From: Saccharospirillum sp043196875 | GTDB taxonomy: Bacteria; Pseudomonadota; Gammaproteobacteria; Pseudomonadales; Natronospirillaceae | Length of the DNA: 64,000 nt | Assembly (NCBI RefSeq): GCF_043196875.1 | Contig: NZ_JBEBMX010000001.1 | Coordinates: forward strand, 1,054,001-1,118,000 | Direction: 5' to 3' | Part shown: positions 9,119 through 18,136 of the stretch, in pieces | Numbering within the stretch: the first letter of the stretch is position 1 | Layout of the letters: every line of letters starts with the position of its first letter | Made by a program: the position numbers and the translations under genes | Notes under the pieces: model-generated | What the model saw: only the letters and a program-made list of their open reading frames with translations | The model's database searches: none | Told to the model about the DNA's origin: nothing

Positions 9119-10210
9119 ATGTTGAAATTTGGCGTCCGGCCAGCCTTCAGAGGTTTCCTCTCGCTGGCATTTGGCCTGCTGGCTGTCGTTATGTCAGTGG
9201 TTATGCCGGTCGCGGCAGAAAACACGCCCACAGCGGAAGACGCTGAGCCGGAAAAGCAAGAAGAGTCGTCATCACTGACGGCCTACGAGACCTGCCTGAT
9301 TCGGCTGACACAAAGTGCATCCAATATGCTCAGCGCTGGCAACGTTCGTAACTACTGTGCCCGTGAAGCACGCGAACAAGGCGAGACGGCGCAAACCAGT
9401 GATACGCCGTTACAGCAGCGCCGCGAAATGGAGCGGCTGGTATTGAACAATCCGTTCAGCTTGTTGCCGCATCGGCCCAATTATTTAATGCCGGTGAATT
9501 ATTCCGATTTCGATGACGACTCCGCCCAGGTGCCGGGTAACGGCGAATTTCAGCCCATTGAGATTCAGTTTCAGTTGAGCCTGAAGGTGATCGTTGTCGA
9601 TGGTCTGATTGGTGATCACGGCAATCTGGCCTTTGCCTACACCGGTAAATCGTTCTGGCAGGCCTACAACTTTGATCTGTCATCGCCGTTTCGTGAAACC
9701 AACCACGAACCGGAAATGATTCTGACCTTCGCCAACGATTTCGATCTGCTCGGCTTTACCAATGTGTCCAATGCGGTGTCGTTGAATCACGAATCCAACG
9801 GCCGCAGCGGTGAAGACTCGCGCAGTTGGAACCGGGTGATTCTGCAAACCCAGTGGGAACGCGACCGGCTGCATTTCGAGTTTCGCCCCTGGCTGCGCAT
9901 ACCGGCACCGGAGCCGCGCTTTGAAGGCGATCCGTTGGCTGATGACAACCCGGATATTCTCGATTACCTGGGGCATTTCGATTTCACCACCGCCTGGGTC
10001 GGCGAGTACAACACCCTCTCGCTGACGGCGCGTAATAACCTCGATCTGGAACATAACCGAGGCGCCATAGAGGCCGGCTGGACCTTCCCCATCTCCGACC
10101 ACATTCGTGGCCGGGTGCATTACTTCGATGGTTATGGCGAAAGCCTGATCGACTACAGAAGACGCTCCCAGACGTTGGGCATCGGCTTTCAGTTCAGCGG
10201 CTGGCTTTAA
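9119..10210 (+). CDS. pldA: Outer-membrane phospholipase A (OMPLA)
   Basis: A protein of 363 residues with a signal peptide (residues about 1-37, ending VMPVAAEN). The active-site block NHESNGRSGEDSRSWNR holds the catalytic His, Ser and Asn in the same order and spacing as E. coli OMPLA (NHDSNGRS...SRSWNR). Alternating aromatic beta-strands follow, ending in ..IGFQFSGWL, as in outer-membrane barrels. It hydrolyses phospholipids that reach the outer leaflet. An extra acidic N-terminal region (residues about 38-110) precedes the barrel. The chosen ATG has AGGATA upstream. The gene ends overlapping the stop of convergent pepQ. Confidence 0.92.
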   Translation: MLKFGVRPAFRGFLSLAFGLLAVVMSVVMPVAAENTPTAEDAEPEKQEESSSLTAYETCLIRLTQSASNMLSAGNVRNYCAREAREQGETAQTSDTPLQQRREMERLVLNNPFSLLPHRPNYLMPVNYSDFDDDSAQVPGNGEFQPIEIQFQLSLKVIVVDGLIGDHGNLAFAYTGKSFWQAYNFDLSSPFRETNHEPEMILTFANDFDLLGFTNVSNAVSLNHESNGRSGEDSRSWNRVILQTQWERDRLHFEFRPWLRIPAPEPRFEGDPLADDNPDILDYLGHFDFTTAWVGEYNTLSLTARNNLDLEHNRGAIEAGWTFPISDHIRGRVHYFDGYGESLIDYRRRSQTLGIGFQFSGWL

Positions 10211-11511
10211 TCCAGTTCGCTGAAGGCGTCGCGCGTTAAGTTGCGCGAGCCTTCAGCGATGACCACCAGGTTGTCTTCGATGCGCACACCACCCCAGGGA
10301 CGCAGTTCGGCGATGGCGGTTTCGTTCAAACCCATGTCACCACGAGCGCGCAGCTGATCGAGCAGCATCGGAATGATGTACAGACCGGGTTCGATGGTCA
10401 GTACCATGCCTGCTTCCAGCGTGCGCGTCAGACGCAGGAAGGGCGCATCTTTATTCGGCGCCAGGGTGCCGGCGCGATCCTGTTGATGACCGCCGATGTC
10501 GTGCACTTGTAAGCCCAATAAGTGACCCAGACCGTGCGGGAAGAACGCTTGGGGAACGCGTTTTTCCAGTTGCTCTGCGACGCTTAGCCGACACAGATCC
10601 AGTTCCTTCAAAATACCGGCGACGCCTTCGACCGCTTGCTGATGCAACTCAGCCATCGGCAAGCCCGGACGCACAGCGGCGCATAAATCCAGTTCGAATT
10701 TTTCCATGGCCGCGAGCAGCGCATCGAAGCTCGCCGAGCCCTGACCCTGGGTGCGGGTGATGTCGCTGGCATAACCACCGACCTGAGCGCCGGCGTCGAT
10801 CAACAGGCTGCGATGCTGTTGCGGCTTGGCAAACAAACGGCGCTCGTAATGCAAGGTGGCGGCATTTTCGTTGAGCGCGATGATGCCCGGGTAAGGTTCC
10901 AGACTTTCCAGCTGACCACTGGCGGCCAGAAAGGCGGCGTAGATCTCGGCTTCGCTGGCACCGGCGTTAAAGGCGTCGCTCGCGGCGCGATGGCCAGGCA
11001 CGGCTTTGCGACTGGCCAGCCAGAGTTGTTCGACTTCAAATTCGGTCTTGTAGGCGCGGTCAAAAGCCAGGTCTGAACACAAATTGGCCGGGTTTAACTC
11101 AACGTCTTTGGTTGAGTTTTTCAGGCCCGGATGGGCCGGTCCGATCCAGGCGAGGCGACCGGATACGGCCGGTAACCAGTCATTAAGGTCGGCCGCGCCC
11201 TGCAATTGCCAATGTGCGGTCCAGTCACCGCTTGGTGCGGTCGGTGACAGATGCCAGAAATCGGCCTGTGCCGGCCAGTACAGTTGCGGTGTCTGGCCCG
11301 GTCGAATCAGCAGGCAGGTGCCGGGCGTTATGGCTTCGGGCAACCATTGCTGGGCGAAAGCGCCCGGATGGTAGGGATAGGCATGGTCGTCGTCGCGCAC
11401 CTTTTCCGCCACACCGGCGCTGATGATGACGGCATCGAAACCGCAGCGCTCCAGGCTGGCTTGGTAACGTTGCATCAGGGTGTCGAGGTGGGCGCGGTAC
11501 AGGTCGGCCAT
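10207..11511 (-). CDS. pepQ: Xaa-Pro dipeptidase
   Basis: A protein of 434 residues, close to E. coli PepQ (443). The start at 11511 gives MADLYRAHLDTLMQRY and has GGAG 12 bases upstream. The C-terminal pita-bread (M24) domain carries the dinuclear metal ligands: two Asp in LLIDAGAQVGGYASDITRT, His in HGLGHLLGLQVHD, Glu in LTIEPGLYII and Glu in VRIEDNLVV. It hydrolyses dipeptides with C-terminal proline in the cytoplasm. It is convergent with pldA, overlapping it by 4 bases, and its last codons form a long hairpin (10217-10259). Confidence 0.92.
   Translation of the reverse strand: MADLYRAHLDTLMQRYQASLERCGFDAVIISAGVAEKVRDDDHAYPYHPGAFAQQWLPEAITPGTCLLIRPGQTPQLYWPAQADFWHLSPTAPSGDWTAHWQLQGAADLNDWLPAVSGRLAWIGPAHPGLKNSTKDVELNPANLCSDLAFDRAYKTEFEVEQLWLASRKAVPGHRAASDAFNAGASEAEIYAAFLAASGQLESLEPYPGIIALNENAATLHYERRLFAKPQQHRSLLIDAGAQVGGYASDITRTQGQGSASFDALLAAMEKFELDLCAAVRPGLPMAELHQQAVEGVAGILKELDLCRLSVAEQLEKRVPQAFFPHGLGHLLGLQVHDIGGHQQDRAGTLAPNKDAPFLRLTRTLEAGMVLTIEPGLYIIPMLLDQLRARGDMGLNETAIAELRPWGGVRIEDNLVVIAEGSRNLTRDAFSELD
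10217..10259. repeat. Long inverted repeat inside the 3' end of pepQ
   Basis: Outer arms TCGCTGAAGGC / GCCTTCAGCGA (11 of 11) and inner arms TCGCGC / GCGCGA (6 of 6), separated by a single unpaired base on one side and an 8-base loop, give a 17-pair stem. It begins 6 bases after the pldA stop. It lacks a U-tract on both strands, so it may stabilise or insulate the convergent mRNA ends rather than terminate alone. Confidence 0.7.
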
Positions 11512-11647
11512 GGCTGGAACTCCAACAATCACAGTGGGCGAAGGGCGCACAGCTTAGCGCTCTGGATGAGTTTTGTCGTCCCTGGCTCGTGGTTGGCGCA
11601 GCGGCTTTGTTTTACACTGCTGCGTTCACGCGCTTTGGGGAAATGCC

Positions 11648-12703
11648 ATGTTGTTGCGGTTGGATCAGTTGCAGTGCCGTTATGGTGACAATGTCGTTAT
11701 CGATGCGTTGTCGCTGACGGTGGAGCGCGGCGAAATCTGTGCATTGCTCGGTCCCAGCGGTTGCGGCAAATCCACCCTGCTGCATGCCATCGCCGGTTTT
11801 AGCCAGCCCAGTGGCGGTCGTATTGAACTGGATGGTCGGAGCATTGCGACCGAGGAAGATTCGGTGCCGCCGGAGCAACGCGGCATCGGCATGGTGTTTC
11901 AGGAATACGCGCTGTTCCCGCATTTAACCGTGGCTGGCAACGTCGGCTTTGGGTTGCGTTCGTTAAGCGCAGCGGAACGCGCGCGACGTGTTGCCGATAC
12001 CTTGGCGCTGGTCAAACTCGAGGGTTTTGGCGAGCGCTATCCGCATGAATTATCCGGCGGGCAACAACAAAGAGTGGCGCTGGCGCGAGCGCTGGCTCCG
12101 CAACCCGACCTGCTGCTGATGGACGAACCCTTCTCCAATCTCGATACCGAATTGCGTCGCACCCTGTCTGCCGAGGTGCGCGAAATCCTTAAGATTGCCG
12201 GCACCACCGCCATACTGGTGACTCATGATCGCGAAGAAGCCTTTGTAGTCAGCGACAAACTGGGCGTGCTCGACAAAGGCCGCTTGCAACAATGGGACAC
12301 CCCGGATGTGGTTTACCATCAGCCAGCAACACCGGCGGTTGCGCGCTTTGTCGGCGATGGTGATTTTATTGCCGGAACGGTAGTGGCCGTCGGTCGGGTG
12401 CGCACCGCCTTGGGCGAGGTAATGACCGCGACTGACTGGCCGGTCGGTACCGAGCTTGAGGTGTATGTGCGTCCCGATGAGGTTGAATTGGTCACCCAGG
12501 ATGGCGTGCCGGCACGCCTGCTGAGCCGTGCCTTTCTCGGCACTCAGATTCGACTGCGTCTGGCTTTGGCCGATGGGACTGAGGTTCAGGCCTTGTTGCC
12601 GTCACGAGCGCATGTTCTGAATGACAGTGTGCAACTGCACTTTGCACCGAGTCAGTTGGTAGCCTTTGAGCGCCCTGTTTCGCGCCAGGCAGCGATGATT
12701 TAA
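11648..12703 (+). CDS. fbpC: Iron(III)-type ABC transporter ATP-binding protein
   Basis: A protein of 351 residues. The start at 11648 (GGGGA 7 bases upstream) gives MLLRLDQLQCRYGDNVVIDAL. Walker A GPSGCGKST near residue 36, Q-loop GMVFQEYALFPHL, signature LSGGQQQR, Walker B LLLMDEPFSNLD and switch His in LVTHDREEA are all intact, followed by a TOBE-type C-terminal domain. It energises ferric-iron import with the FbpA/FbpB pair encoded on the opposite strand 20 bases downstream. The convergent arrangement means the ATPase has its own promoter; I see no Fur box there. Confidence 0.85.
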   Translation: MLLRLDQLQCRYGDNVVIDALSLTVERGEICALLGPSGCGKSTLLHAIAGFSQPSGGRIELDGRSIATEEDSVPPEQRGIGMVFQEYALFPHLTVAGNVGFGLRSLSAAERARRVADTLALVKLEGFGERYPHELSGGQQQRVALARALAPQPDLLLMDEPFSNLDTELRRTLSAEVREILKIAGTTAILVTHDREEAFVVSDKLGVLDKGRLQQWDTPDVVYHQPATPAVARFVGDGDFIAGTVVAVGRVRTALGEVMTATDWPVGTELEVYVRPDEVELVTQDGVPARLLSRAFLGTQIRLRLALADGTEVQALLPSRAHVLNDSVQLHFAPSQLVAFERPVSRQAAMI

Positions 12704-12723
12704 TTCAGCCAGTCAGCCGAGTT

Positions 12724-14469
12724 TTAGCTAACCGGCGTCTCCCGTCTTTGCCCCCGCACCGAACGACTCAGCAAAATCACTGGCCCCAAACCCACCAGCA
12801 CAATCAACAGCGCACCCAGCGCTGAGGCTTCGAGTTTTTCATCCGAAGCAAACTGATAAACGTGCGTGGCCAGCGTATCGAAATTGAACGGCCGTAAAAT
12901 CAAGGTGGCCGGTAATTCCTTCATGCAATCGACAAAGACCACCAAGGCCGCAGTCAACAAGCCAGGACGAATCAGTGGCAGGTGCACGCGCCACAGCGTT
13001 TGCAGACTGTTGTGACCGAGGGAGCGCGAGGCACGATCCATGGCCGGCGTTACCTTGGCCAGACTCGATTCCACGGCGCCGGCGGCGACCGCCAGAAAAC
13101 GCACTGAATAGGCAAAGATCAACGCGAAAAGAGTGCCGCTTAAAATCAAACCGGTGGAAATACCCAGCGTACTGCGCAGCAGTGCATCGATGCCGTTATC
13201 GAAAGCGGCCAGCGGAATCATCACGCCAATGGCGAGCACCGTACCGGGCATGGCGTAGCCGAGTTTGGCCAGGCCGACGCTGGCGTTCAAACCGCGACCG
13301 GGAAACAAGCGTTTGCCATAGCCGAGCAATAAACCCAGGGCGACGGTCACCAATGCGGCACTGGCCGAGAGCAGTAAAGAATTCAGCGATAACTGAATAA
13401 AGTCCGGCGTCCAATAAGCACCAAAACCACGCAGCGCAAAGTACGACAAGCGCAGTGCCGGCACTGCAAAACCGACGATCAGCGGCAAGGCACAAACCAT
13501 CAAAGCCAAACCGGCGCGCAGGCCACGCAATTGATAGCGAGCGGTGTCGCCGGGCTGGCCAACCTGAGTGAAATGCTTTTGTCGGCGCCGGGCGAAACGC
13601 TCGAGCGTTATCAACAGCACCACAAAGCCGAGCATCAAACTGGCGATCTGGGCGGCACCGCCGAGGTTCGACTGGTTCAGCCAGGTGTCGTAAATGCCGA
13701 TGCTCAGGGTGCGTACGGCAAAGTAATCGACGGTGCCGAAATCGTTCAGCGTTTCCATCAACACCAGCGATAAACCGACGGCGATGGCCGGTCGTGCCAT
13801 GGGCAGGGAGACGCGGCGAAAACTCTGCCAGGGCGTGCAGCCGAGTGAACGACTGGCGGCCTGAATGGCGTGTGCCTGATCGACAAAGGCGGCGCGCGCC
13901 AGCAGATACACATAGGGATAGAGCACCAGCGCCAGCATAACGATGGCGCCGCCCATGGAGCGGATTTCCGGAAACCAGTAATCGCGCATGGTGCGCCAGC
14001 CAAACCAGTCGCGCAGCGTGGCCTGAACGGGGCCGGCGTATTCCAGCAGGTCGGTGTAGACGAAGGCGATCACGTAGGCCGGTACCGCGAAGGGCAACAG
14101 CAGCGACCATTCGAAAAAACGCCGCCCGGGAAAGTCGCAGGTGCTGACCAGCCAGGCGGTGCTGACGCCGATCAGCAAGGCCACCAGACCGACGCCAGCG
14201 AGCAATCGCACCGTGGCGTCGAGGTAGTAGAACAAAACCGTGTCGACCAGATGCGCCCAGATGTTATGGCTGGGAAAGAGCGCCAGATAGAACACCGAGG
14301 CCACCGGCAGCAACACCAGGGCAGCGGTCATGATCACTGCAAAACGCCAGCGCCGGGCCAGACGATTCTGACCCAGCGCAGCCTTGTTGCGGGAAATGGC
14401 GTTGACGGCCGCAGCCGTCAGTGAAGGTTGGGAGCCGGTCACAGCATTAGAAGTCGTAAGCCACTTCAT
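12724..14469 (-). CDS. fbpB: Iron(III) ABC transporter permease, fused two-domain
   Basis: A protein of 581 residues with two homologous permease halves of about six membrane segments each, as in FbpB/SfuB. Both EAA loops that contact the ATPase are visible: AASRSLGCTPWQSFRRVSLP near residue 225 and RASRSLGHNSLQTLWRVHLP near residue 490. The ATG at 14469 lies 23 bases inside fbpA; GTG at 14442 is an alternative start. It forms the inner-membrane channel for Fe3+ delivered by FbpA. Co-transcribed with fbpA. Confidence 0.88.
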   Translation of the reverse strand: MKWLTTSNAVTGSQPSLTAAAVNAISRNKAALGQNRLARRWRFAVIMTAALVLLPVASVFYLALFPSHNIWAHLVDTVLFYYLDATVRLLAGVGLVALLIGVSTAWLVSTCDFPGRRFFEWSLLLPFAVPAYVIAFVYTDLLEYAGPVQATLRDWFGWRTMRDYWFPEIRSMGGAIVMLALVLYPYVYLLARAAFVDQAHAIQAASRSLGCTPWQSFRRVSLPMARPAIAVGLSLVLMETLNDFGTVDYFAVRTLSIGIYDTWLNQSNLGGAAQIASLMLGFVVLLITLERFARRRQKHFTQVGQPGDTARYQLRGLRAGLALMVCALPLIVGFAVPALRLSYFALRGFGAYWTPDFIQLSLNSLLLSASAALVTVALGLLLGYGKRLFPGRGLNASVGLAKLGYAMPGTVLAIGVMIPLAAFDNGIDALLRSTLGISTGLILSGTLFALIFAYSVRFLAVAAGAVESSLAKVTPAMDRASRSLGHNSLQTLWRVHLPLIRPGLLTAALVVFVDCMKELPATLILRPFNFDTLATHVYQFASDEKLEASALGALLIVLVGLGPVILLSRSVRGQRRETPVS

Positions 14470-15475
14470 CGACCAGGCGCGAGGCTTCGTCGACGTGATC
14501 GGTAATGGTGGTCAGGCTGAGCGGATCTTCTTTAAATTCGCCCATATATTCGTTGATCAGTTCAGAGCGCTCAATGCCTGGGCGGACCGGGAATTCGAAG
14601 TTGTCCTGAGCGTACAGAAACTGCGCTTCCGGGCTGACCATAAACTCCATCAGCGCGACGGCGTTGTCGCGGTTCGGCGCGTGTTCGGACAGCGCGATAC
14701 CGGAGATAAACATATGCGCGCCGCGATCATCCTGGTTGGGGAAGATGAGGTTAACGGAGCGTGCCCAGTCCTGCTGTTCCGGCGCTTCTTCGTTAGTCAG
14801 CATGGCGCCGAAGTAATAGGAATTACCCAGAGAAATATCACAGACGCCTTCGTAGATGGCTTTAACCTGAGCGCGGTCGTTACCCTGCGGACGACGCGCC
14901 AGATTGTCTTTGACGCCTTCGAGCCATTCGCGGGTGTAGTCTTCGCCGTGGTGGGCAATCATCGAGGCGAACAACGACAGGTTATAGCTGTGTTTGCCGC
15001 TGCGGGTGCACAACCGGCCTTGCCATTCGGGATCGGCTAATTGTTCATAAGTGGTGATTTCGCCGGGTGCGACGCGTTCTTTGGACGCATAGATGATGCG
15101 CGCCCGGGTGGTCAGACCGAACCAGTGGTTATCCTCGGCGCGGTACTGGGCCGGGATATTGTCGGTCAGCACATCGCTGTCGACCGCCTGGGTCAGGCCT
15201 TTGTTGTAAGCACTCATCAGGATGGTGGTGTTGGGCGTGATCAGCACATCGGCCGGGCTGTTGCGACCTTCGGTTTCCATCCGTTCAACCAGACCATCGC
15301 CGTAGACGACATTGGTTTCGATACCCGTTTCGGCAGTGAAGGCTTCCAGCAGAGGTTCGATCAGAAAGGGTTGGCGGTAGGAGTAAATGTTGACTTCGTC
15401 GGCCTGGGCGGAACTTACCGCCAGGCTACCGGCGAGGGGAAGGGCCATCCAGATGGCTTTGGTCAGTGCTCGCAT
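14447..15475 (-). CDS. fbpA: Periplasmic Fe(III)-binding protein
   Basis: A protein of 342 residues with a signal peptide (cleavage near SSAQA-DE). It is a family 1/6 ferric-binding fold: ADEVNIYSYRQPFLIEPLLEAFTAETG at the mature N-terminus, PADVLITPNT, and the tyrosine pair in SLGNSYYFGAML, which normally co-ordinates iron. It captures Fe3+ in the periplasm and passes it to FbpB. A Fur box lies 34 bases upstream and GGAGACAG precedes the ATG. The paired fbpB and nearby fbpC complete the system. Confidence 0.9.
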   Translation of the reverse strand: MRALTKAIWMALPLAGSLAVSSAQADEVNIYSYRQPFLIEPLLEAFTAETGIETNVVYGDGLVERMETEGRNSPADVLITPNTTILMSAYNKGLTQAVDSDVLTDNIPAQYRAEDNHWFGLTTRARIIYASKERVAPGEITTYEQLADPEWQGRLCTRSGKHSYNLSLFASMIAHHGEDYTREWLEGVKDNLARRPQGNDRAQVKAIYEGVCDISLGNSYYFGAMLTNEEAPEQQDWARSVNLIFPNQDDRGAHMFISGIALSEHAPNRDNAVALMEFMVSPEAQFLYAQDNFEFPVRPGIERSELINEYMGEFKEDPLSLTTITDHVDEASRLVDEVAYDF

Positions 15476-15508
15476 CGTGCTGTCTCCAACAGAGTTTCAT
15501 TTTTAATT

Positions 15509-15523
15509 TGATAAGCATTCTCA
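15509..15523 (-). promoter_or_regulatory. Fur box upstream of fbpA
   Basis: TGATAAGCATTCTCA matches the 7-1-7 Fur dyad TGATAAT-N-ATTATCA at 12 of 14 positions. On the minus strand it overlaps a -35-like TTGAGA, so iron-loaded Fur would block fbpAB transcription. Confidence 0.65.
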
Positions 15524-15581
15524 ATAAAAGCCGGAAGGAGTCAACCTGGGTTCTCAGTTCTAACGCTGCACTGAACGTAAA

Positions 15582-15604
15582 AAACCCGGCGCTGGGCCGG
15601 GTTT
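15582..15604 (-). terminator. Rho-independent terminator of the choice-of-anchor I gene
   Basis: A 9-pair stem (AAACCCGGC / GCCGGGTTT, 5-base loop) followed on the minus strand by a run of T (GGGTTTTTTACG), 20 bases after the stop at 15624. A canonical intrinsic terminator. Confidence 0.85.
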
Positions 15605-15623
15605 GGAGTGAACTCAGCGGTGT

Positions 15624-17363
15624 TTAATCGCGAATGCGATAAACGGTGGTGGTGCCGCTGACTTCGTTGGCAACCACCAGCAGGGCGTCGCCCGTAGGGC
15701 TGATGTCGGCCGGGATAAAAGCCATGCCTTCCGGGGCCAGATCGCCGGCCTCGGCCAGGGTGGCGTCGGTGACATCGCCGTCTTCGGTGGCTTGCGCCGC
15801 GTTGAAGTTGCGGTTGTTGATGTACTGCAGGTATTGGACGTTACGCGGGTTGGTGATGTCGGCGACGACAAAGCCGCCCATCCGTTCCAGACCAACAAAG
15901 GCCAGCATGCGCTCGCCAACCTGTCCCAGCGCCAGAGCTTCCGGTTCCGGGCCTTTGTTGTCGCTGCGGTCGTCGATTGCCAGCGCATCGTCGGTGGTGT
16001 TGAAGAAGTCTGGATAGGCGTCGGCGGTGACGCGTTCGAGCAGATCGGCGGAGTCGTACACCAGCTCGCCGTTGGCGCTGAAGATGGAGAAGGAGCGGGC
16101 ACCAAAGGCGTAGACCTTATCCAGATCGCCATCACCATCGGTGTCACCGCGGCCGGCCTGAATTTTCAGATCGGCAATGGCGTTCAGATGCGCCAGCGAC
16201 GGGTCGAGGTTGGCATCGCCGATTTCGCTTTCATCGGTGTACACCAGGCAGCCGTCGTCTGCATCAAAATCGTACTGGGCATTGGGTAAGGTGCCGCTGC
16301 AGTCGGCTTCGCTATCAACATCGGTGATGTATTCGCGCGCATCGCCCTCGTTGGCAGTGACGAAATAATCCTGGCCGGCCACTGAATAGCTGGCGATGGT
16401 ATCCGGATGGTAGGTGCCCCACAGCTTGGCGTAGCTGCGCAGCACCGCAGCCTCGTCATCCTTGTCGGCATCGAGCGCATTTTCCGGGCGACCGTGGTCT
16501 TTAAAACCGAGCGGCAGTATGGCGGTGATGCGCGGTGTGCCCGTCAAGCTGATGCGCGCGACGGCATTGTTTTCCTGCAGCGAGACAAAGGCAGTGCGGT
16601 TGTCTGCACTGACGCTGATGTATTCCGGCTCGATGTCCTGCGACGCACGAATGACTTGCGGTCTCGGGTTGTTGCCGATCAGCACGTCGGCTGGAAGGTT
16701 GTGATCGAAGGCGGTGAAGTCGAGCTGGATGCCGAGATCAGCCGGCATGCCGTTATCGATGGCAATGACGGTGACACTGCCTTCGGGATCGCGCAGATAG
16801 TCGCTGCGCGGCTCACCTTCGTTGGCGACCAGCGCAAAGCGACCATCGGGCGAGAAAGTCACCATATCCGGCAGCGCGCCGGCGAGCACGCCTTTAACGA
16901 AGCGGGTGTCGCCGTCTTCGTTGAGGCGGTAAAACAACACGGCGCCGGCTTGGGTTTTGTCGTCGTGTTCAACGGCGATGGCCAGCAGGTCGTTGCTCAC
17001 CGCCAGGCTGTTGGCGCCGCCGATATCGATGCCACGAATACCACCACCGGGCGTGGCGACGCGCACTGAGCCGGGCAGATCACCGGCGCGGGCGCGCAGG
17101 TTGCTCAGGCGCAGCGGATCGGCTGCAGCGCTGGTGGGTAACTGGTTCAGATTGATGGCGGTAATCTGGCCGGTGGCGCCGTTGGTCATGTAGGCGTAGC
17201 CGGACGCCGGATGGTAGGACACAATCTCGGCGGCACTTTCGCCCAGAATGCCACTGGTGTGGCGACCGAGCACGTCGATTGACAGCGTTGATTCGGCAAA
17301 GGCAGTGCCGGTTAAAGCAAAGGCCAGCAAACCACTGGCAAGGCGGTGTGTCAGGGTAGGCAT
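15624..17363 (-). CDS. Secreted choice-of-anchor I / alkaline-phosphatase-like beta-propeller protein
   Basis: A protein of 579 residues; the ATG at 17363 gives MPTLTHRLASGLLAFALTGTAFAES, a clean signal peptide. Repeated propeller-like blocks (PDGRFALVANEGEPRSDY, DNRTAFVSLQENNAVARISL, ILPLGFKDHG, YHPDTIASYSVAGQDYFVTANEGDAREY) match the choice-of-anchor I family, members of which are often annotated as alkaline phosphatases. Biochemical activity is poorly defined in the family. A triple PhoB box just upstream supports a role in phosphate scavenging. Monocistronic, ending at a strong terminator. Confidence 0.8.
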   Translation of the reverse strand: MPTLTHRLASGLLAFALTGTAFAESTLSIDVLGRHTSGILGESAAEIVSYHPASGYAYMTNGATGQITAINLNQLPTSAAADPLRLSNLRARAGDLPGSVRVATPGGGIRGIDIGGANSLAVSNDLLAIAVEHDDKTQAGAVLFYRLNEDGDTRFVKGVLAGALPDMVTFSPDGRFALVANEGEPRSDYLRDPEGSVTVIAIDNGMPADLGIQLDFTAFDHNLPADVLIGNNPRPQVIRASQDIEPEYISVSADNRTAFVSLQENNAVARISLTGTPRITAILPLGFKDHGRPENALDADKDDEAAVLRSYAKLWGTYHPDTIASYSVAGQDYFVTANEGDAREYITDVDSEADCSGTLPNAQYDFDADDGCLVYTDESEIGDANLDPSLAHLNAIADLKIQAGRGDTDGDGDLDKVYAFGARSFSIFSANGELVYDSADLLERVTADAYPDFFNTTDDALAIDDRSDNKGPEPEALALGQVGERMLAFVGLERMGGFVVADITNPRNVQYLQYINNRNFNAAQATEDGDVTDATLAEAGDLAPEGMAFIPADISPTGDALLVVANEVSGTTTVYRIRD

Positions 17364-17397
17364 GAGATTCTCGTTGTTTGAATGGCTGTGGCCGCAG

Positions 17398-17442
17398 AGC
17401 CTAGTGATCAAAGATGACAGTGGGACGACAGTCGGATGACAG
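17398..17442 (-). promoter_or_regulatory. PhoB-dependent promoter (triple Pho box and -10)
   Basis: On the minus strand CTGTCAT, CTGTCGT and CTGTCAT occur at exact 11-base steps (17442-17414), then ten bases, then the -10 hexamer TAGGCT (17403-17398). This is the classic Pho box layout, where the repeats replace the -35. Transcription would start near 17391, 28 bases before the ATG at 17363. Confidence 0.8.
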
Positions 17443-17518
17443 CGCTCACAGCCCTGGGGTAGAGTCGCCCTTCTTTAAGGCAGCACCCTTTAGCGATTCA
17501 CTTTATGGAGACACCTCT

Positions 17519-18136
17519 ATGAGTTGGGCAACTTGGTTGGCAGTGGTCGGAATTTGCATGCTCGGCGCCATGTCGCCCGGGCCATCTTTGGCGGTGGTGT
17601 TGCGCCATACGCTGACCGGTGGACGTCGCAATGGCGTGACCGTCGCTTTACTGCACGGTCTGGGCGTCGGCTTCTACGCGCTGTTGAGCATTCTCGGTCT
17701 CGCGGCTGTTATCACCGCTTCGCCGCTGGCCTTTGCGGTGTTGCAATGGGGTGGCGCGGCTTATCTGGTCTGGTTAGGCATTCAGGGTTTGCGCGCCCGG
17801 CCGGCGTCGGAAAGTGATTTTCAGGCCGGGCCAAGTCAGGCCAGTTCGGCGCGTGATGGCTTTCTGGTGGTGTTTTTGAACCCCAAAATCGCGGTCTTCT
17901 TTCTGGCGTTGTTCTCGCAGGTGGTGGGTCTGGACACCAGCTTTGTGGCCAAGCTGACCTATGCGGCTACGGCCATGGTCATCGATGGTTGCTGGTATCT
18001 GCTGGTGGTCTGGCTGTTCTCCAATCCGCGTTGGATGGCGGCGTTGCGGCGCAGCAGCCTGTGGCTGGAGCGGGTGTTCGGCGTCATTTTGATCGCGCTG
18101 GCCGGCCGTCTGGTGGTGGGGATTTTACGCACCTAA
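17519..18136 (+). CDS. LysE/RhtB-family amino-acid exporter
   Basis: A protein of 205 residues, all membrane segments, starting at ATG 17519 with GGAGA upstream. The N-terminal block LGAMSPGPSLAVVLRHTLTGGRRNGV is the LysE/RhtB signature, and GGAAYLVWLGIQGLRA and FLVVFLNPKIAVFFLALF follow as usual. It would export an amino acid (threonine, homoserine, lysine or similar; not predictable). It is convergent with a LysR gene, overlapping by 12 bases. The Pho box 77 bases upstream points the other way. Confidence 0.85.
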   Translation: MSWATWLAVVGICMLGAMSPGPSLAVVLRHTLTGGRRNGVTVALLHGLGVGFYALLSILGLAAVITASPLAFAVLQWGGAAYLVWLGIQGLRARPASESDFQAGPSQASSARDGFLVVFLNPKIAVFFLALFSQVVGLDTSFVAKLTYAATAMVIDGCWYLLVVWLFSNPRWMAALRRSSLWLERVFGVILIALAGRLVVGILRT

